Origin: Nannocystis bainbridge
GTDB taxonomy: Bacteria > Myxococcota_A > Polyangia > Nannocystales > Nannocystaceae
Direction of reading: 5' to 3'
Length of the DNA stretch: 64,000 nucleotides
Assembly (NCBI RefSeq): GCF_028368995.1
Contig: NZ_JAQNDL010000002.1
Span: forward strand, 124,001-188,000
In this document: piece by piece, positions 17,234 through 25,451 of the stretch
Layout of the letters: each line of letters opens with the position of its first letter
Numbering within the stretch: the first letter of the stretch is position 1
Program-made: the position numbers and the translations under genes
Notes under the pieces: generated by a model
Seen by the model: only the letters and a program-made list of their open reading frames with translations
The model's database searches: none
Told to the model about the DNA's origin: nothing

Positions 17234-17455
17234 CGCGAGCTCGCGGTCGGCTCGGGGGCTCGCCGGCAGGCTGCGCGTCCTCGTGGGCGGCGAGCCGCAG
17301 ACGAGCGACGCGCGGGCGCTGCGAGGACGCGCGACGTGGTCGCCGTTCGTGGGCTGCGCGATAAAAGCGGCGAGGAGATCCCGCGCCGCGGCCGTTCTGC
17401 GCGCAGCGCGAGGCCGGGGGCGTTCCTGCTCGAAGCGGAGGGCGCGGTCGAGAGG

Positions 17456-17520
17456 GCATGTCGCATCGGACATGTTTCATCGGACATGTCAACGAGGACA
17501 TGCCGCGAGGGACATGTCCT
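17456..17520. repeat. Run of dyad half-sites abutting the VWA gene stop codon
   Basis: In order: GGCATGTCG, CGGACATG, CGGACATGTC, AGGACATG, GGGACATGTCC. The last overlaps the minus-strand stop at 17520-17522. The other part of this convergent gap (17234-17455) shows no gene. Confidence 0.75.
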
Positions 17521-19106
17521 CAGCGCGCGGCTTGCAGGGTCGGCGCCAGCATGCCGGCGAGGCAGCCGAGGGCGGCGTTGTAATCGCTGTCGCAGACCGA
17601 CTCGATGCAGCAGCGCACGCCGCGTTCGTCGACGGCGGTGTCCGGGTCGTCGGGCAGGTCGAGCGACTGGCAGACCTCCTGGATCCGCCCGGGCGGGACC
17701 GCCTGGCCGGCCGGGCCGACGCAGCCGGGGCCGATGCCGAACTCGAACTGCTTGTCGGCCGGGGTGTCGGTGTCGCCGGGCAGGATGTCCTCGGGCCGCC
17801 AGTCGCGGTAGACGAGGGCCTCGGCGCCGCCGGACAGCGGTTCGAACGGCGGGTCGTCGCTGTGCGCGGTGACCTGCGGGACGCCGCCGAGCACCAGCAT
17901 GACGACCTCCTTGTCGTGGAGCTGGCGCAGGCTGGTCAGGGTCTCGACGTAGCGGGCGACCGGGTAGAGGACCTGCTTGTCCTCGGACATGCACCACTCG
18001 TACACGCCGTCGTCGTCGTCGTCGGCGCAGGTCATGCCGGCGTTCCAGCACACGGCGCTGGTCGGCTCGCGCTTCTGGCCGCTGTCGGGGTCGAGCGGCC
18101 AGTACTTGCCGAACTCGGGGTCGTCCTGCAGCTTGGGGTCGAAGTAGGCGAAGTTGAGGGTCGAGCAGTCGGTCTCGTCGGTGACGAGGACGATCGCCAG
18201 CGGCGCGCCAGGGCGCAGGAACGGCCGCTCGCCGCGGTTCCAGCGGGCGCCGAAGTCGAGCGCGCGGGTCATGGCCTCGAGCGGCGACTCCATGCCGCAG
18301 CCGTCGATGCCCTGGGGGCCGATGCAGGCGAGGGCGTCGGCGGCGGCGTCACCCAGACCGTCAGGGTCGATGACGTTGTGGGTGGTGGGGTTGAAGTGGA
18401 TGAACGGATCGGTCGGGACCGAGGGGGCGGCCTGCGAGCAGCGCGAGGTGCAGATCTCGGGCATCACCGGCGGGTCGGCGCCGAGGCCGGTAAACCGCGT
18501 CAGCCGCTCGGTGCAGGGAGTCTCGATCGGCTGGCCGTCAGCGGCGTCGTAGTCGGGCTTCTCGAACGGGGTGCACAGCGGGTGCGGCACGTCAGTGGTG
18601 GTGACCATGATGTGCACGTCGGCGCCGACGAGCTTGCCGTTGGCGTCGCTGAGGCCGCGCAGCAGCGAGACGAAGGCGGGGAAGCTGTCGGCGAGCTGGC
18701 TCTGCTCCTCGCCCATGGTGCCCGAGTTGTCGATGACGAACAGGACGTCGAGCTGATCGCACGAGCCGCCGTCGCTGCAGCCGAGCGGCGGCGGCGGCTC
18801 CTCGCCGGTGGTCACGGGCTCGCCGGTGGTGCCCACGGGCTCCTCGCCGGTGGTCACGGGATCGAAGGTGGTGGTCGGCGGCGGTCCGGCGGTGGTGTCG
18901 TCGACCGGCGGCGCGGTGACGACGAGGGTGCCCTGGCCGGTGGTGCCGTCGGTGTCGCTGGCGTGGGGGAACTCGCCGAGGCCGCTGGGATCGAGGAAGC
19001 AGGCGAGCTGTACCAAAGGACAGGTGAGAACCACGGCGCGGCAGACCCTCGCCGCGGAGGCGATGGTGCTGCGGTGCGTGCGGGGCGTGGGCACGGGGGG
19101 TCTCAC
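17520..19106 (-). CDS. VWA-domain lipoprotein
   Basis: A 528-residue lipoprotein (lipobox VQLAC, Cys36) with a Thr/Gly/Glu-rich linker (about 45-108). A von Willebrand A domain follows, starting LDVLFVIDNSGTMGEEQS. The metal-ion-dependent adhesion motif DNSGT sits at 126-130. The rest includes many Cys and Asp residues (CADDDDDGVYEW), perhaps calcium loops. It is the last gene of the sigma-factor unit, 9 bp after the anti-sigma-like gene. The GTG start at 19106 is weakly supported, with no good ribosome-binding site. A dyad unit (19008-19026) lies inside the signal-peptide coding region. It probably acts as an adhesion or envelope assembly protein. Confidence 0.83.
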   Translation of the reverse strand: MRPPVPTPRTHRSTIASAARVCRAVVLTCPLVQLACFLDPSGLGEFPHASDTDGTTGQGTLVVTAPPVDDTTAGPPPTTTFDPVTTGEEPVGTTGEPVTTGEEPPPPLGCSDGGSCDQLDVLFVIDNSGTMGEEQSQLADSFPAFVSLLRGLSDANGKLVGADVHIMVTTTDVPHPLCTPFEKPDYDAADGQPIETPCTERLTRFTGLGADPPVMPEICTSRCSQAAPSVPTDPFIHFNPTTHNVIDPDGLGDAAADALACIGPQGIDGCGMESPLEAMTRALDFGARWNRGERPFLRPGAPLAIVLVTDETDCSTLNFAYFDPKLQDDPEFGKYWPLDPDSGQKREPTSAVCWNAGMTCADDDDDGVYEWCMSEDKQVLYPVARYVETLTSLRQLHDKEVVMLVLGGVPQVTAHSDDPPFEPLSGGAEALVYRDWRPEDILPGDTDTPADKQFEFGIGPGCVGPAGQAVPPGRIQEVCQSLDLPDDPDTAVDERGVRCCIESVCDSDYNAALGCLAGMLAPTLQAAR

Positions 19107-19115
19107 CCGCCGCGG

Positions 19116-19826
19116 TCAGGGCTGCGCGGCCGGTTCATTACAAAGCGTGGCCGCCCGGTCGACCAGAGGCGAGCCCGGGAATTGTCGCGGGTAGCTGGTG
19201 GCGAGCTGGCGCGCGGCGTCGCGCTGGCCGAGGGCGCAGCGGGCCTCGATCTCGAGCAGGCCGCGCTCGGCCGCCAGGATCCCGCCGGGGAACCGCCTGG
19301 CGTGCTCCTCGAGGAGCTGCAGGCGCTCGGCGGGCCCGGCCAGCTTGGCCCGCCGTAGCAGGTCGACCTCGGCGGCGACGCTGTCCTCACGTGCAGGCCG
19401 GCGGGTCTTGGAGGTGTCCGAAGGGACAGGTTTGTCGGCGGGCGGCTCGTCAGGCGCGACCTCGAGGATGGGCTCGGGGGCCGGGGCGCGGGCCTCATCG
19501 GCGCGGCGGACGGGCTCGGCGGTGTGCGAGGCGTCGCCCTCGCGGGCCTGGTAGGGCGCGGCGACGTGGTTTTGCGGCGCCTCGCCGCCCCGCGTGACGG
19601 CCCAGGTCAGGGCCAGCAAGACGCCGGCGGCCAGAGCGAAGCCGGCGAACACGCGCGGGGCGAGGCGCGAACGAGGATGTGCTTCGTCGTCGAGGTCGTC
19701 GCTGCCGACCTCGTCGCGGCGCTGCTCGAGCGCGGCGAGGACACGATCGGCGATGGCGCGGTCGGGCGACTCGGCCCTGCGAAATGCGGCCAGGCGCGCC
19801 CGCGCCTCCGAACTCAGCGGTTCCAT
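19116..19826 (-). CDS. Single-pass membrane protein, likely anti-sigma factor
   Basis: A 236-residue protein. The cytoplasmic N-terminus (about 1-57) precedes a TM helix at 59-77 (VFAGFALAAGVLLALTWAV), a Pro/Ala/Glu-rich periplasmic linker, and a C-terminal TPR-like region (RLQLLEEHARRFPGGILAAERGLLEIEARC). There is no HxxxCxxC zinc motif, so it is not a ZAS-type anti-sigma; its position and topology argue for an anti-sigma or sensor role. It overlaps the sigma gene by 13 bp and is followed after 9 bp by the VWA lipoprotein gene. One dyad unit (19415-19431) is translated as KPVPSDTSK in the linker. Confidence 0.65.
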   Translation of the reverse strand: MEPLSSEARARLAAFRRAESPDRAIADRVLAALEQRRDEVGSDDLDDEAHPRSRLAPRVFAGFALAAGVLLALTWAVTRGGEAPQNHVAAPYQAREGDASHTAEPVRRADEARAPAPEPILEVAPDEPPADKPVPSDTSKTRRPAREDSVAAEVDLLRRAKLAGPAERLQLLEEHARRFPGGILAAERGLLEIEARCALGQRDAARQLATSYPRQFPGSPLVDRAATLCNEPAAQP

Positions 19827-20395
19827 GCAGCTTGCCTCCCATCCGTCCGCTCGGTCTCGGCGATGGCGCGCTCGAACTCGGCGCGAGCGGCCCGCAGACG
19901 CGAATAGACGGTGTTCAGTTTGACATCGAGGGCCTGGGAGATCTCCGGCGCCGTGAAGCCCTCGAGGTCGGCCAGGATGAAGACCATGCGCTTGTCGTTG
20001 TCGAGGCTGTCGAGGAAGCGCTGAACGAACTCAGCGGCCTCGGCGCGCTCGGCGTCGCGCTCGCGCGGTTGGTGGGTATGGACGACGGCGAACGCCTGGA
20101 TCCGGCGCTCGTGGCGCCGCAGGCCGCGGCGGAAATCGCTGGCGACCCGCCGGGCGGTGCCGAACAGCCAGCTCCGCAGCGAGATCTGCGGATCGAGGCC
20201 CGGGAGGCGGCGGTGGAGCACGAGGAACACGTCCTGGGCGGCGTCCTCGAGCTGGTCGTAAGGGACCCCGAGGCGACGGAGGATCCGCCAGACGAGGTCG
20301 AAGTAAGCGTAGTAGACGGTGGCGAACCCGCGCTGCGCGTGCTCCTCGGGGCCAGGGCCAGGTATGGGCGGCTGAAGCTTCAGCACGGCAGTCAC
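19814..20395 (-). CDS. ECF-type RNA polymerase sigma factor
   Basis: About 193 residues. Region 2 is visible in FATVYYAYFDLVWRILRRLG and EDAAQDVFLVLHRRL; region 4 in SLDNDKRMVFILADLEGFTA followed by the helix-turn-helix (APEISQALDVKLNTVYSRLR). I chose GTG 20395 because its GTGA overlaps the stop of the upstream gene by 4 bp, the usual sign of translational coupling; a TTG at 20410 would add five residues. It directs transcription of an unknown regulon, probably including its own unit, and is likely held by the membrane protein encoded next. Confidence 0.87.
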   Translation of the reverse strand: MTAVLKLQPPIPGPGPEEHAQRGFATVYYAYFDLVWRILRRLGVPYDQLEDAAQDVFLVLHRRLPGLDPQISLRSWLFGTARRVASDFRRGLRRHERRIQAFAVVHTHQPRERDAERAEAAEFVQRFLDSLDNDKRMVFILADLEGFTAPEISQALDVKLNTVYSRLRAARAEFERAIAETERTDGRQAAWNR

Positions 20396-21456
20396 TTGTT
20401 TCGTGGCCAAGCTCGGCCGCTTCCGTCACGGCGCGCGCCGGGGCCGAGACGAATCTCGACGCCGGCGCCGGCCCGGACGCCGACCGGCTGGGTGATGAAG
20501 ACGACCTGGTCGCTGATCGCAAACGGTGCGCGCAGAGGGGCGACCACGAATTCGGTGCGCAGGCCGAGGCCGACGCGCGGGTGCGGCGACCACACCAGGC
20601 CGACGCCGAGCAGGGCGGCGAGCCAGGGCGGGCGGGCCCGTCGCGGGTCGACGGTGATGCCGGCGCCCTCGGCCAGCAGCTGGCCGGCTTCGATGCCGAG
20701 GCACAGCGGGATCTCGAGCACGCCGCGGACGAATCGGCCGCAACCGCGGGCCCCGAGCGCCCAGCGGGCGACCATGCCGACGCGAGCGTCCTCGAAGGTC
20801 AGCGGGCGGGCCGGCATGTAGTGACCGAAGACCTCGAAGCGGAGGCGGCGGTGGAGGAGGCCGACGGCCGCGCCGATGTCCCCGGCGATCGTCGGCGTGG
20901 CGCCGGCGTCGATGGCCCCGTCGACCCGCAGCAGCGCGGTGAGCCGGCGTGGGGGCGGGCGCGGGGACGGGGGCGGGGCCGCGGGTGATGCGGGCTCGGG
21001 CTCGGGCTCGGGCGCGGGCGCGGGCGGGGTCGGCGTGGGCGCGACGACCTCGGGCGGCGGGGGGACCGGGGTCGGCGGGGCGGGCTCGGGCACAGGCTCG
21101 GGCGCGGGCTCGGGGGCTGGCGCGGGCGGGGCGAGCTGGCCGGCGAACTCGAGCGGGTCGATGGCGATGGCGATGATCAGGGCGGCGGCGCCGTCGAGCG
21201 ACTCGCAGGCGTCGGCGCGCTCGATCCGTCGCTGGGTGAGCTGGGGGGTGTGGATGTCGAGCCGCAGCTCGTAGCGCCCGGAGATCCGGCGGACGACGCC
21301 GCGCACGCGCACGCCCTCGAGGTCGGGCGGCCGCGTGAGGGCGGCGAGGGCGCCGAGGACGTCGTCGCGGGTCGGACAGCCGGCGGGGGCGCGCCACTCG
21401 ATCGCGGGCGGTCCGGCCAGCGAGAGGAGGAGCAATCCGGAGGTCGGCCCGAGCAT
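20392..21456 (-). CDS. Exported envelope protein with Pro-rich linker, possible outer-membrane barrel
   Basis: A 354-residue protein with a short hydrophobic N-terminus (GLLLLSLAGPPA) read as a signal sequence. Residues 20-105 form a small globular segment. A long Pro/Ala/Glu linker (PAPEPAPEPVPEPAPP and similar) follows, and the C-terminal 170 residues have alternating hydrophobic strands (LRFEVFGHYMPARPLTF, VGLGLRTEFVVAPL) typical of outer-membrane or periplasmic beta proteins. The family is not recognised. It is the first gene of the four-gene unit, so it may be an ECF-regulated envelope component. Confidence 0.6.
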   Translation of the reverse strand: MLGPTSGLLLLSLAGPPAIEWRAPAGCPTRDDVLGALAALTRPPDLEGVRVRGVVRRISGRYELRLDIHTPQLTQRRIERADACESLDGAAALIIAIAIDPLEFAGQLAPPAPAPEPAPEPVPEPAPPTPVPPPPEVVAPTPTPPAPAPEPEPEPASPAAPPPSPRPPPRRLTALLRVDGAIDAGATPTIAGDIGAAVGLLHRRLRFEVFGHYMPARPLTFEDARVGMVARWALGARGCGRFVRGVLEIPLCLGIEAGQLLAEGAGITVDPRRARPPWLAALLGVGLVWSPHPRVGLGLRTEFVVAPLRAPFAISDQVVFITQPVGVRAGAGVEIRLGPGARRDGSGRAWPRNK

Positions 21457-21549
21457 GAGCGCAGCAGCGTCGGATGGTAGGCCCGAGCGCGGTCGGGACG
21501 CCAGGGGCTGGGGCGGGGTCCGTGGGCCGTTCGGCGGCGAGGTTGCGAT

Positions 21550-21567
21550 CTGTCTCTCGGGACATGT
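21550..21567. repeat. Single dyad unit in a divergent gap
   Basis: CTGTCTCTCGGGACATGTG sits mid-way in the 277-bp gap between the divergent envelope-protein and YfbK-type genes. No gene is seen in the gap. Confidence 0.55.
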
Positions 21568-21733
21568 GATTGCCGGGCCTGCCGGAGGTCAGGGCGGTTC
21601 CGAGCCGGCTCGCCGGCGCGCTCGCAGGCAGGCCGCGGGGGTGTCAGCGCGGGCGAGGCGGCGGCGTTGTGGGGCTGCACGCCGGGACCCGGGGCTGTCA
21701 AGCTGACCCGAGTCCCGGCCCAAGGAGACGCGC

Positions 21734-23890
21734 ATGAACCCGTGGATGAAGTGGATCCTCCTGGCGACCCCGATCGCGCTGACGCAGTGCCGCTCGAGCG
21801 CGGTGACCCCGATCGGCACCGTGACGCCCGACGGCAACAACAACGTGATGCTGGCGCACGGGCAAGGGGACGTGGCTTACGAGGCGCCGCCACACACGTT
21901 CTCGCCGCGCCCGCACCCGCCGCGCAGCCGCGGTGACGCGCCGCCGCCGAACCTGGCGGCGCTGCCGAAGATGGTGTCGCGGATCGATCAGTGCTACGGG
22001 CCGAGCGGTGGGGCGGTGGCGACGGGGTCGAGCCCGATCGCCCGGCCGGCGAAGAAGCCGGCGCCGGCGCAGCCGAAATACAAGCAGGTGCCCTACAACC
22101 AGGGCGGGGCCTCGCCGCCGCCGGCGCCCTCGCCGATCCAGAGCTCGCCGTCCGGCGGGGTGCTCGGCAAGGGCAGCGCCGGGCTCGGGGAAGGTCGCGC
22201 CAGCAGCCGCGGGTATGGGGACGCCGGGGGCGGTCCGCCGCCGCCGCCGACCACAGCTTCCAAGTCGGCGGCGCCGAAGCCGGAGTCGGCGGCCGACGTG
22301 CGCGCCGAGAAGAAGAAGCAGAAGGACGCCGAACGCCGGCGCGACAAGTCGGCCGAGATGGCGCCGTCGGCGAGCCCGCCGGCCGAGGCGCCGCTGGCCG
22401 CCCGCGAAGAGGCGGAGGACGCGAGCTCGGTGGCGTACGAGCCGGTCCGCCCGACCGACGGCGACCAGGAGCAGCAGTACAGCGACTGGGGTCAGGCGAC
22501 GTACCTCTCGAACGACGACACGATGAGCCTGTCGTCGGCGCAGCGGGTGATCTTCGCCATCGACAAGTTCTTGCCGGTGCCGCTCGAGCACATCCGCCCG
22601 CACGAGCTGCTCAACTACTTCTCGTTCGAGACGGCCGAGGTGGCGCCGACCGACGACTTCTCGGTGCTGCCCGAGGTCACCAAAGATCCGAAGCAGGAGG
22701 GCATCTACAACCTCGCGCTGGCGATCCGCGGGCGCCCGGTCGACAAGCAGGCGCGGCGCAACGGCAACCTGACGTTCGTGGTCGACCGCTCGGGCTCGAT
22801 GAGCGACGAGGGCCGCATGGACTACCTCAAGCGCGGCATGCGGAAGATGCTCGGCGAGCTCAAGACCGGCGACCTCGTCAACGTGGTGCTGTTCGACCAC
22901 GAGGTGTGCGTGCCGGTCGAGAACTTCGTGGTCGGGCGCGACAAGCCGGAGGCGCTCGAGAAGGCGATCGACAGGATGAAGCCGCGCGGGTCGACCGACG
23001 TGCACGCGGGCCTGACCCGCGGCTACGAGCTGGCCGACCGGGGCTACCAGCCGACCTACAACAACCGGGTGGTGCTGGTCACCGACGCGCTCGCCAACAC
23101 CGGCAACACCGACCCGCGGACCATGGCGATGGTCAGCAAGTACTACGACCAGCGGAAGATCCGCCTGTCGGGCGTCGGCGTCGGCACCGAGTTCAACGAC
23201 GCGCTGCTCGACAAGCTGACCGAGCGCGGCAAGGGGGCCTACGTGTTCCTCGGCTCGGAGGCGGAGGTCGACGCGGTGTTCGGCCCGCGCTTCATCTCGC
23301 TGCTCGAGACGACGGCGATGGACGTCCACTTCCAGCTGCACCTGCCGCCGTCGCTGCGCATGAACGTGTTCTACGGCGAAGAGAGCTCGGCGGTGAAAGA
23401 GGACGTGCAGGCGATCCACTACTTCGCCAACACCTCGCAGCTGTTCCTGGTCGACGTGATGGCCCGCGGCGACAAGAAGCTGCGGCCGCAGGACCAGATC
23501 ATGCTGACGATCGAGTACGAGGACCCGGAGTCGGGGCAGAAGATGCTCGAGGAGCGGGCGTTCTCGCTGGGGGAGATCGAGCGCGAGGCCTACAACATCC
23601 GCAAGGGCCGGCTGCTGATGGCGTGGGCCGACCGGCTGGCGCTGATGGCCTCGCGGCCGCAGCCGATCGGCACGGCGCCGGTGGCGGGCGCGTGGATCGA
23701 CGCCGACGGCTGGCAGCAGTGCGAGCAGGGCAAGGCGGACCTGCGCGACATGGCCCAGGGCATGAACGACCCCGAGGTCACGCGCGTGGTGTCGCTGTGG
23801 GACAAGTTCTGCGCGCGCTACGAGCAGCCGCGCAACCCGGTGCGCCGCACGCCGGCGTCCGGGCCCGACGCCTGGCCGTCGGCCCGCTGA
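21734..23890 (+). CDS. YfbK-type VWA-domain lipoprotein
   Basis: A 718-residue lipoprotein (lipobox ALTQC, Cys19) with AAGGAG upstream of ATG 21734. Residues 40-235 are low complexity: Pro/Ser/Gly-rich, then Lys/Glu-rich (RAEKKKQKDAERRRDK). The YfbK-like N-terminal module (LEHIRPHELLNYFSFE) precedes a VWA domain with an intact MIDAS motif (DRSGSMS, D351) and a C-terminal DUF3520-like part (LTIEYEDPESGQKMLEE). Proteins of this type are thought to act at the cell surface or in envelope quality control; the ligand is unknown. It is monocistronic, convergent with the Cys-rich lipoprotein at 24015. Confidence 0.88.
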   Translation: MNPWMKWILLATPIALTQCRSSAVTPIGTVTPDGNNNVMLAHGQGDVAYEAPPHTFSPRPHPPRSRGDAPPPNLAALPKMVSRIDQCYGPSGGAVATGSSPIARPAKKPAPAQPKYKQVPYNQGGASPPPAPSPIQSSPSGGVLGKGSAGLGEGRASSRGYGDAGGGPPPPPTTASKSAAPKPESAADVRAEKKKQKDAERRRDKSAEMAPSASPPAEAPLAAREEAEDASSVAYEPVRPTDGDQEQQYSDWGQATYLSNDDTMSLSSAQRVIFAIDKFLPVPLEHIRPHELLNYFSFETAEVAPTDDFSVLPEVTKDPKQEGIYNLALAIRGRPVDKQARRNGNLTFVVDRSGSMSDEGRMDYLKRGMRKMLGELKTGDLVNVVLFDHEVCVPVENFVVGRDKPEALEKAIDRMKPRGSTDVHAGLTRGYELADRGYQPTYNNRVVLVTDALANTGNTDPRTMAMVSKYYDQRKIRLSGVGVGTEFNDALLDKLTERGKGAYVFLGSEAEVDAVFGPRFISLLETTAMDVHFQLHLPPSLRMNVFYGEESSAVKEDVQAIHYFANTSQLFLVDVMARGDKKLRPQDQIMLTIEYEDPESGQKMLEERAFSLGEIEREAYNIRKGRLLMAWADRLALMASRPQPIGTAPVAGAWIDADGWQQCEQGKADLRDMAQGMNDPEVTRVVSLWDKFCARYEQPRNPVRRTPASGPDAWPSAR

Positions 23891-23950
23891 GCCGGGTACG
23901 AACGAGGGCCGCGCGCCGCAGCTCGTAGGAGCGGCGGCCGCGGCCCTGGC

Positions 23951-24014
23951 CTTTGGGGCATGTCCTCAAAGACCTGGCGCGAGGAGCATGTCCCGGGGGA
24001 CATGCCCCTTCGGA
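23951..24014. terminator. Dyad hairpins between convergent lipoprotein genes
   Basis: Two structures: GGCATGTCCTCAAAGACC (about 23958-23975) and GCATGTCCCGGGGGACATGC (about 23986-24005), the latter with near-perfect 8-bp arms. They occupy the second half of the gap; its first half is a GC-rich stretch with GCCGCGGCC-type self-complementarity. Confidence 0.6.
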
Positions 24015-24770
24015 CTAGATGCAGGGCGGCGAGGCCTCGATGGTGTGGCCGCAGTGGACCTCGGCCTCGGCGGGACCGGTGGCGGCGATCGTCAGGTGGT
24101 AGAGGCGGCAGGCGAGCGTGTTGCCGGTGGCGTCCTCGGCGTTGTACGGCTCGGTGTCCATGAAGTTGGCGCAGGTGGCCATGCACTCGCCGGGGCTCGC
24201 ATGCTCGCCCGGGCACAGCGCGGTGGCGATGGCGCAGAAGCCCTCGCAGTTCTGGCCGCACGCGCCGGCGCCGCCCGGGCCGGCGTGCACGCAGTGGACG
24301 GTCGGCTCGATCGAGGCCATGCCGGCGTGGTAGGCCCGGCAAGCCAGCGAGTTGCCCGAGGTCTCGCCCGGCGAGCCCTGCGGCAGGCCGCTGCAGGCGC
24401 CGAGGCAGCTCTCCAGGCTCGGGTACTGGGCGTCGACGAGGGTGCAGCTGCCCATCATCGCCGCGCAGTACATCATGCAGCCGGCGTCGGGATCGCCGCC
24501 GGTGGTGGTGGTGCCGGTGGTCGGATCGACGGGGCCGGTGGTCGGATCGGCGGGGCCCGTCGAGGTCGAGGTCGGCTCGTCGGTGGTCCAGCCGGTCGAG
24601 GAGGTCGTGGTGCTCGTGGTGGTCGTGAGGTCGCCGCTGGCCTGGGTCGCGGTCGTGATCACGGCGGTGCCGGCGGAGGTCGAGCCGGTGTCGTCGCCGC
24701 GCGAGTCGTCGAAGCAGGCGGAGGACAGGAGGGCACCGAGGAGGGGGAGGACGAGGACGCGAGAGATCAT
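24015..24770 (-). CDS. Cys-rich lipoprotein with an internally duplicated module
   Basis: A 251-residue lipoprotein (lipobox SSAC, Cys19), a Thr/Ser/Gly linker (about 25-92), and two copies of a 75-residue Cys-rich module. Each copy runs C-x3-C, a C near position 12, a CLxxC or CMATC segment, and GNSLACRAYH or GNTLACRLYH, then a VHC motif. The even number of Cys suggests disulfides in the envelope. The module function is not known to me. It lies at the end of the minus-strand series carrying the TonB system but 250 bp from its neighbour, so co-transcription is uncertain. Confidence 0.75.
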   Translation of the reverse strand: MISRVLVLPLLGALLSSACFDDSRGDDTGSTSAGTAVITTATQASGDLTTTTSTTTSSTGWTTDEPTSTSTGPADPTTGPVDPTTGTTTTGGDPDAGCMMYCAAMMGSCTLVDAQYPSLESCLGACSGLPQGSPGETSGNSLACRAYHAGMASIEPTVHCVHAGPGGAGACGQNCEGFCAIATALCPGEHASPGECMATCANFMDTEPYNAEDATGNTLACRLYHLTIAATGPAEAEVHCGHTIEASPPCI

Positions 24771-24956
24771 GCGTGGGCCTTGCGTGGCGGGGTGAACCGG
24801 CGTGGACAGGTCACACGCCGCCGCTGCTCGCTTCCGTCGAGCGCGAGGCGTGCGCGATCCTGGCCTTGTCGATGGCGATCCGAGTCTGCGGCCCGCGCGA
24901 TCGGGTTGTCAACCGCGGGGCGTGGGGCTTTGGGGCCGCAGAGGCGCGGTGAAGAA

Positions 24957-24975
24957 CCTGTCTGCAAGGACATGT
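24957..24975. repeat. Dyad unit between two lipoprotein genes
   Basis: CCTGTCTGCAAGGACATGTG. A further half-site, GGACAGGTC, is near 24804. The gap 24771-25020 shows no gene. Confidence 0.5.
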
Positions 24976-25020
24976 GAACGCGGTAGACCGGGGCCGCGCG
25001 GCGAGTCGCGCGGGCCCGCG

Positions 25021-25341
25021 TCAGCGCAGGCAGACGTGGCTGATCTCCTCGGTCGAGGTCGCCCGGGCGATGCAGTCGCGCGCGCCCGGCGGCAGCGACA
25101 GGCCCTCGCAGCGCTGCAGCTCGGGCACGAACCGGCGGGCGAACTCCTGCTGCTTGCGCCGCGTCAGCACGGGGTCGCTGTAGCCCTGCTCGGCGAGCTC
25201 GAGGGCGACGATGCGGTCGAGGATGACGGCGCAGTCGTCGGCGCCGGCCCGCTCCGAGCGGCACGTCAGCAGCAACAGCGCCAGGCCGAGCGGGGCGAGG
25301 CGAGGCGAGCGCGGCGGCGGCGTGGGCTGCGGGTCGGTCAT
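25021..25341 (-). CDS. Small lipoprotein, function unknown
   Basis: A 106-residue protein with a lipobox LLLTC (Cys27). The mature part is helical and has three more Cys (DDCAVIL, LQRCEGL, ARDCIARA) plus a terminal HVCLR. The frame is open upstream, but the signal peptide fixes the start at 25341. Its position after the TonB gene suggests an accessory envelope protein; no family is recognised. Confidence 0.7.
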   Translation of the reverse strand: MTDPQPTPPPRSPRLAPLGLALLLLTCRSERAGADDCAVILDRIVALELAEQGYSDPVLTRRKQQEFARRFVPELQRCEGLSLPPGARDCIARATSTEEISHVCLR

Positions 25342-25354
25342 GGCCGGGTGGTCG

Positions 25355-25438
25355 ATGGGACATGTCCTCGAGGACAGTCCGGATAAAGCTGCTCGGTGAA
25401 GCTGAGGATGTCCCTCAGGACATGTCTTCGAGGACGGG
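25355..25438. repeat. Dyad cluster between small lipoprotein and TonB genes
   Basis: Two full dyads, GGGACATGTCCTCGAGGACA (25357-25376) and ATGTCCCTCAGGACATGTC (about 25408-25426), plus TTCGAGGAC. They fill most of the 110-bp gap. Confidence 0.7.
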
Positions 25439-25451
25439 TGGCAGCGAGAGA

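Noticed and set aside
24802..25386. A 194-codon plus-strand frame over the small lipoprotein region
   Set aside because: It is antisense to the 106-residue lipoprotein, has no ribosome-binding site and is Arg/Ala/Gly-rich without a fold signature.
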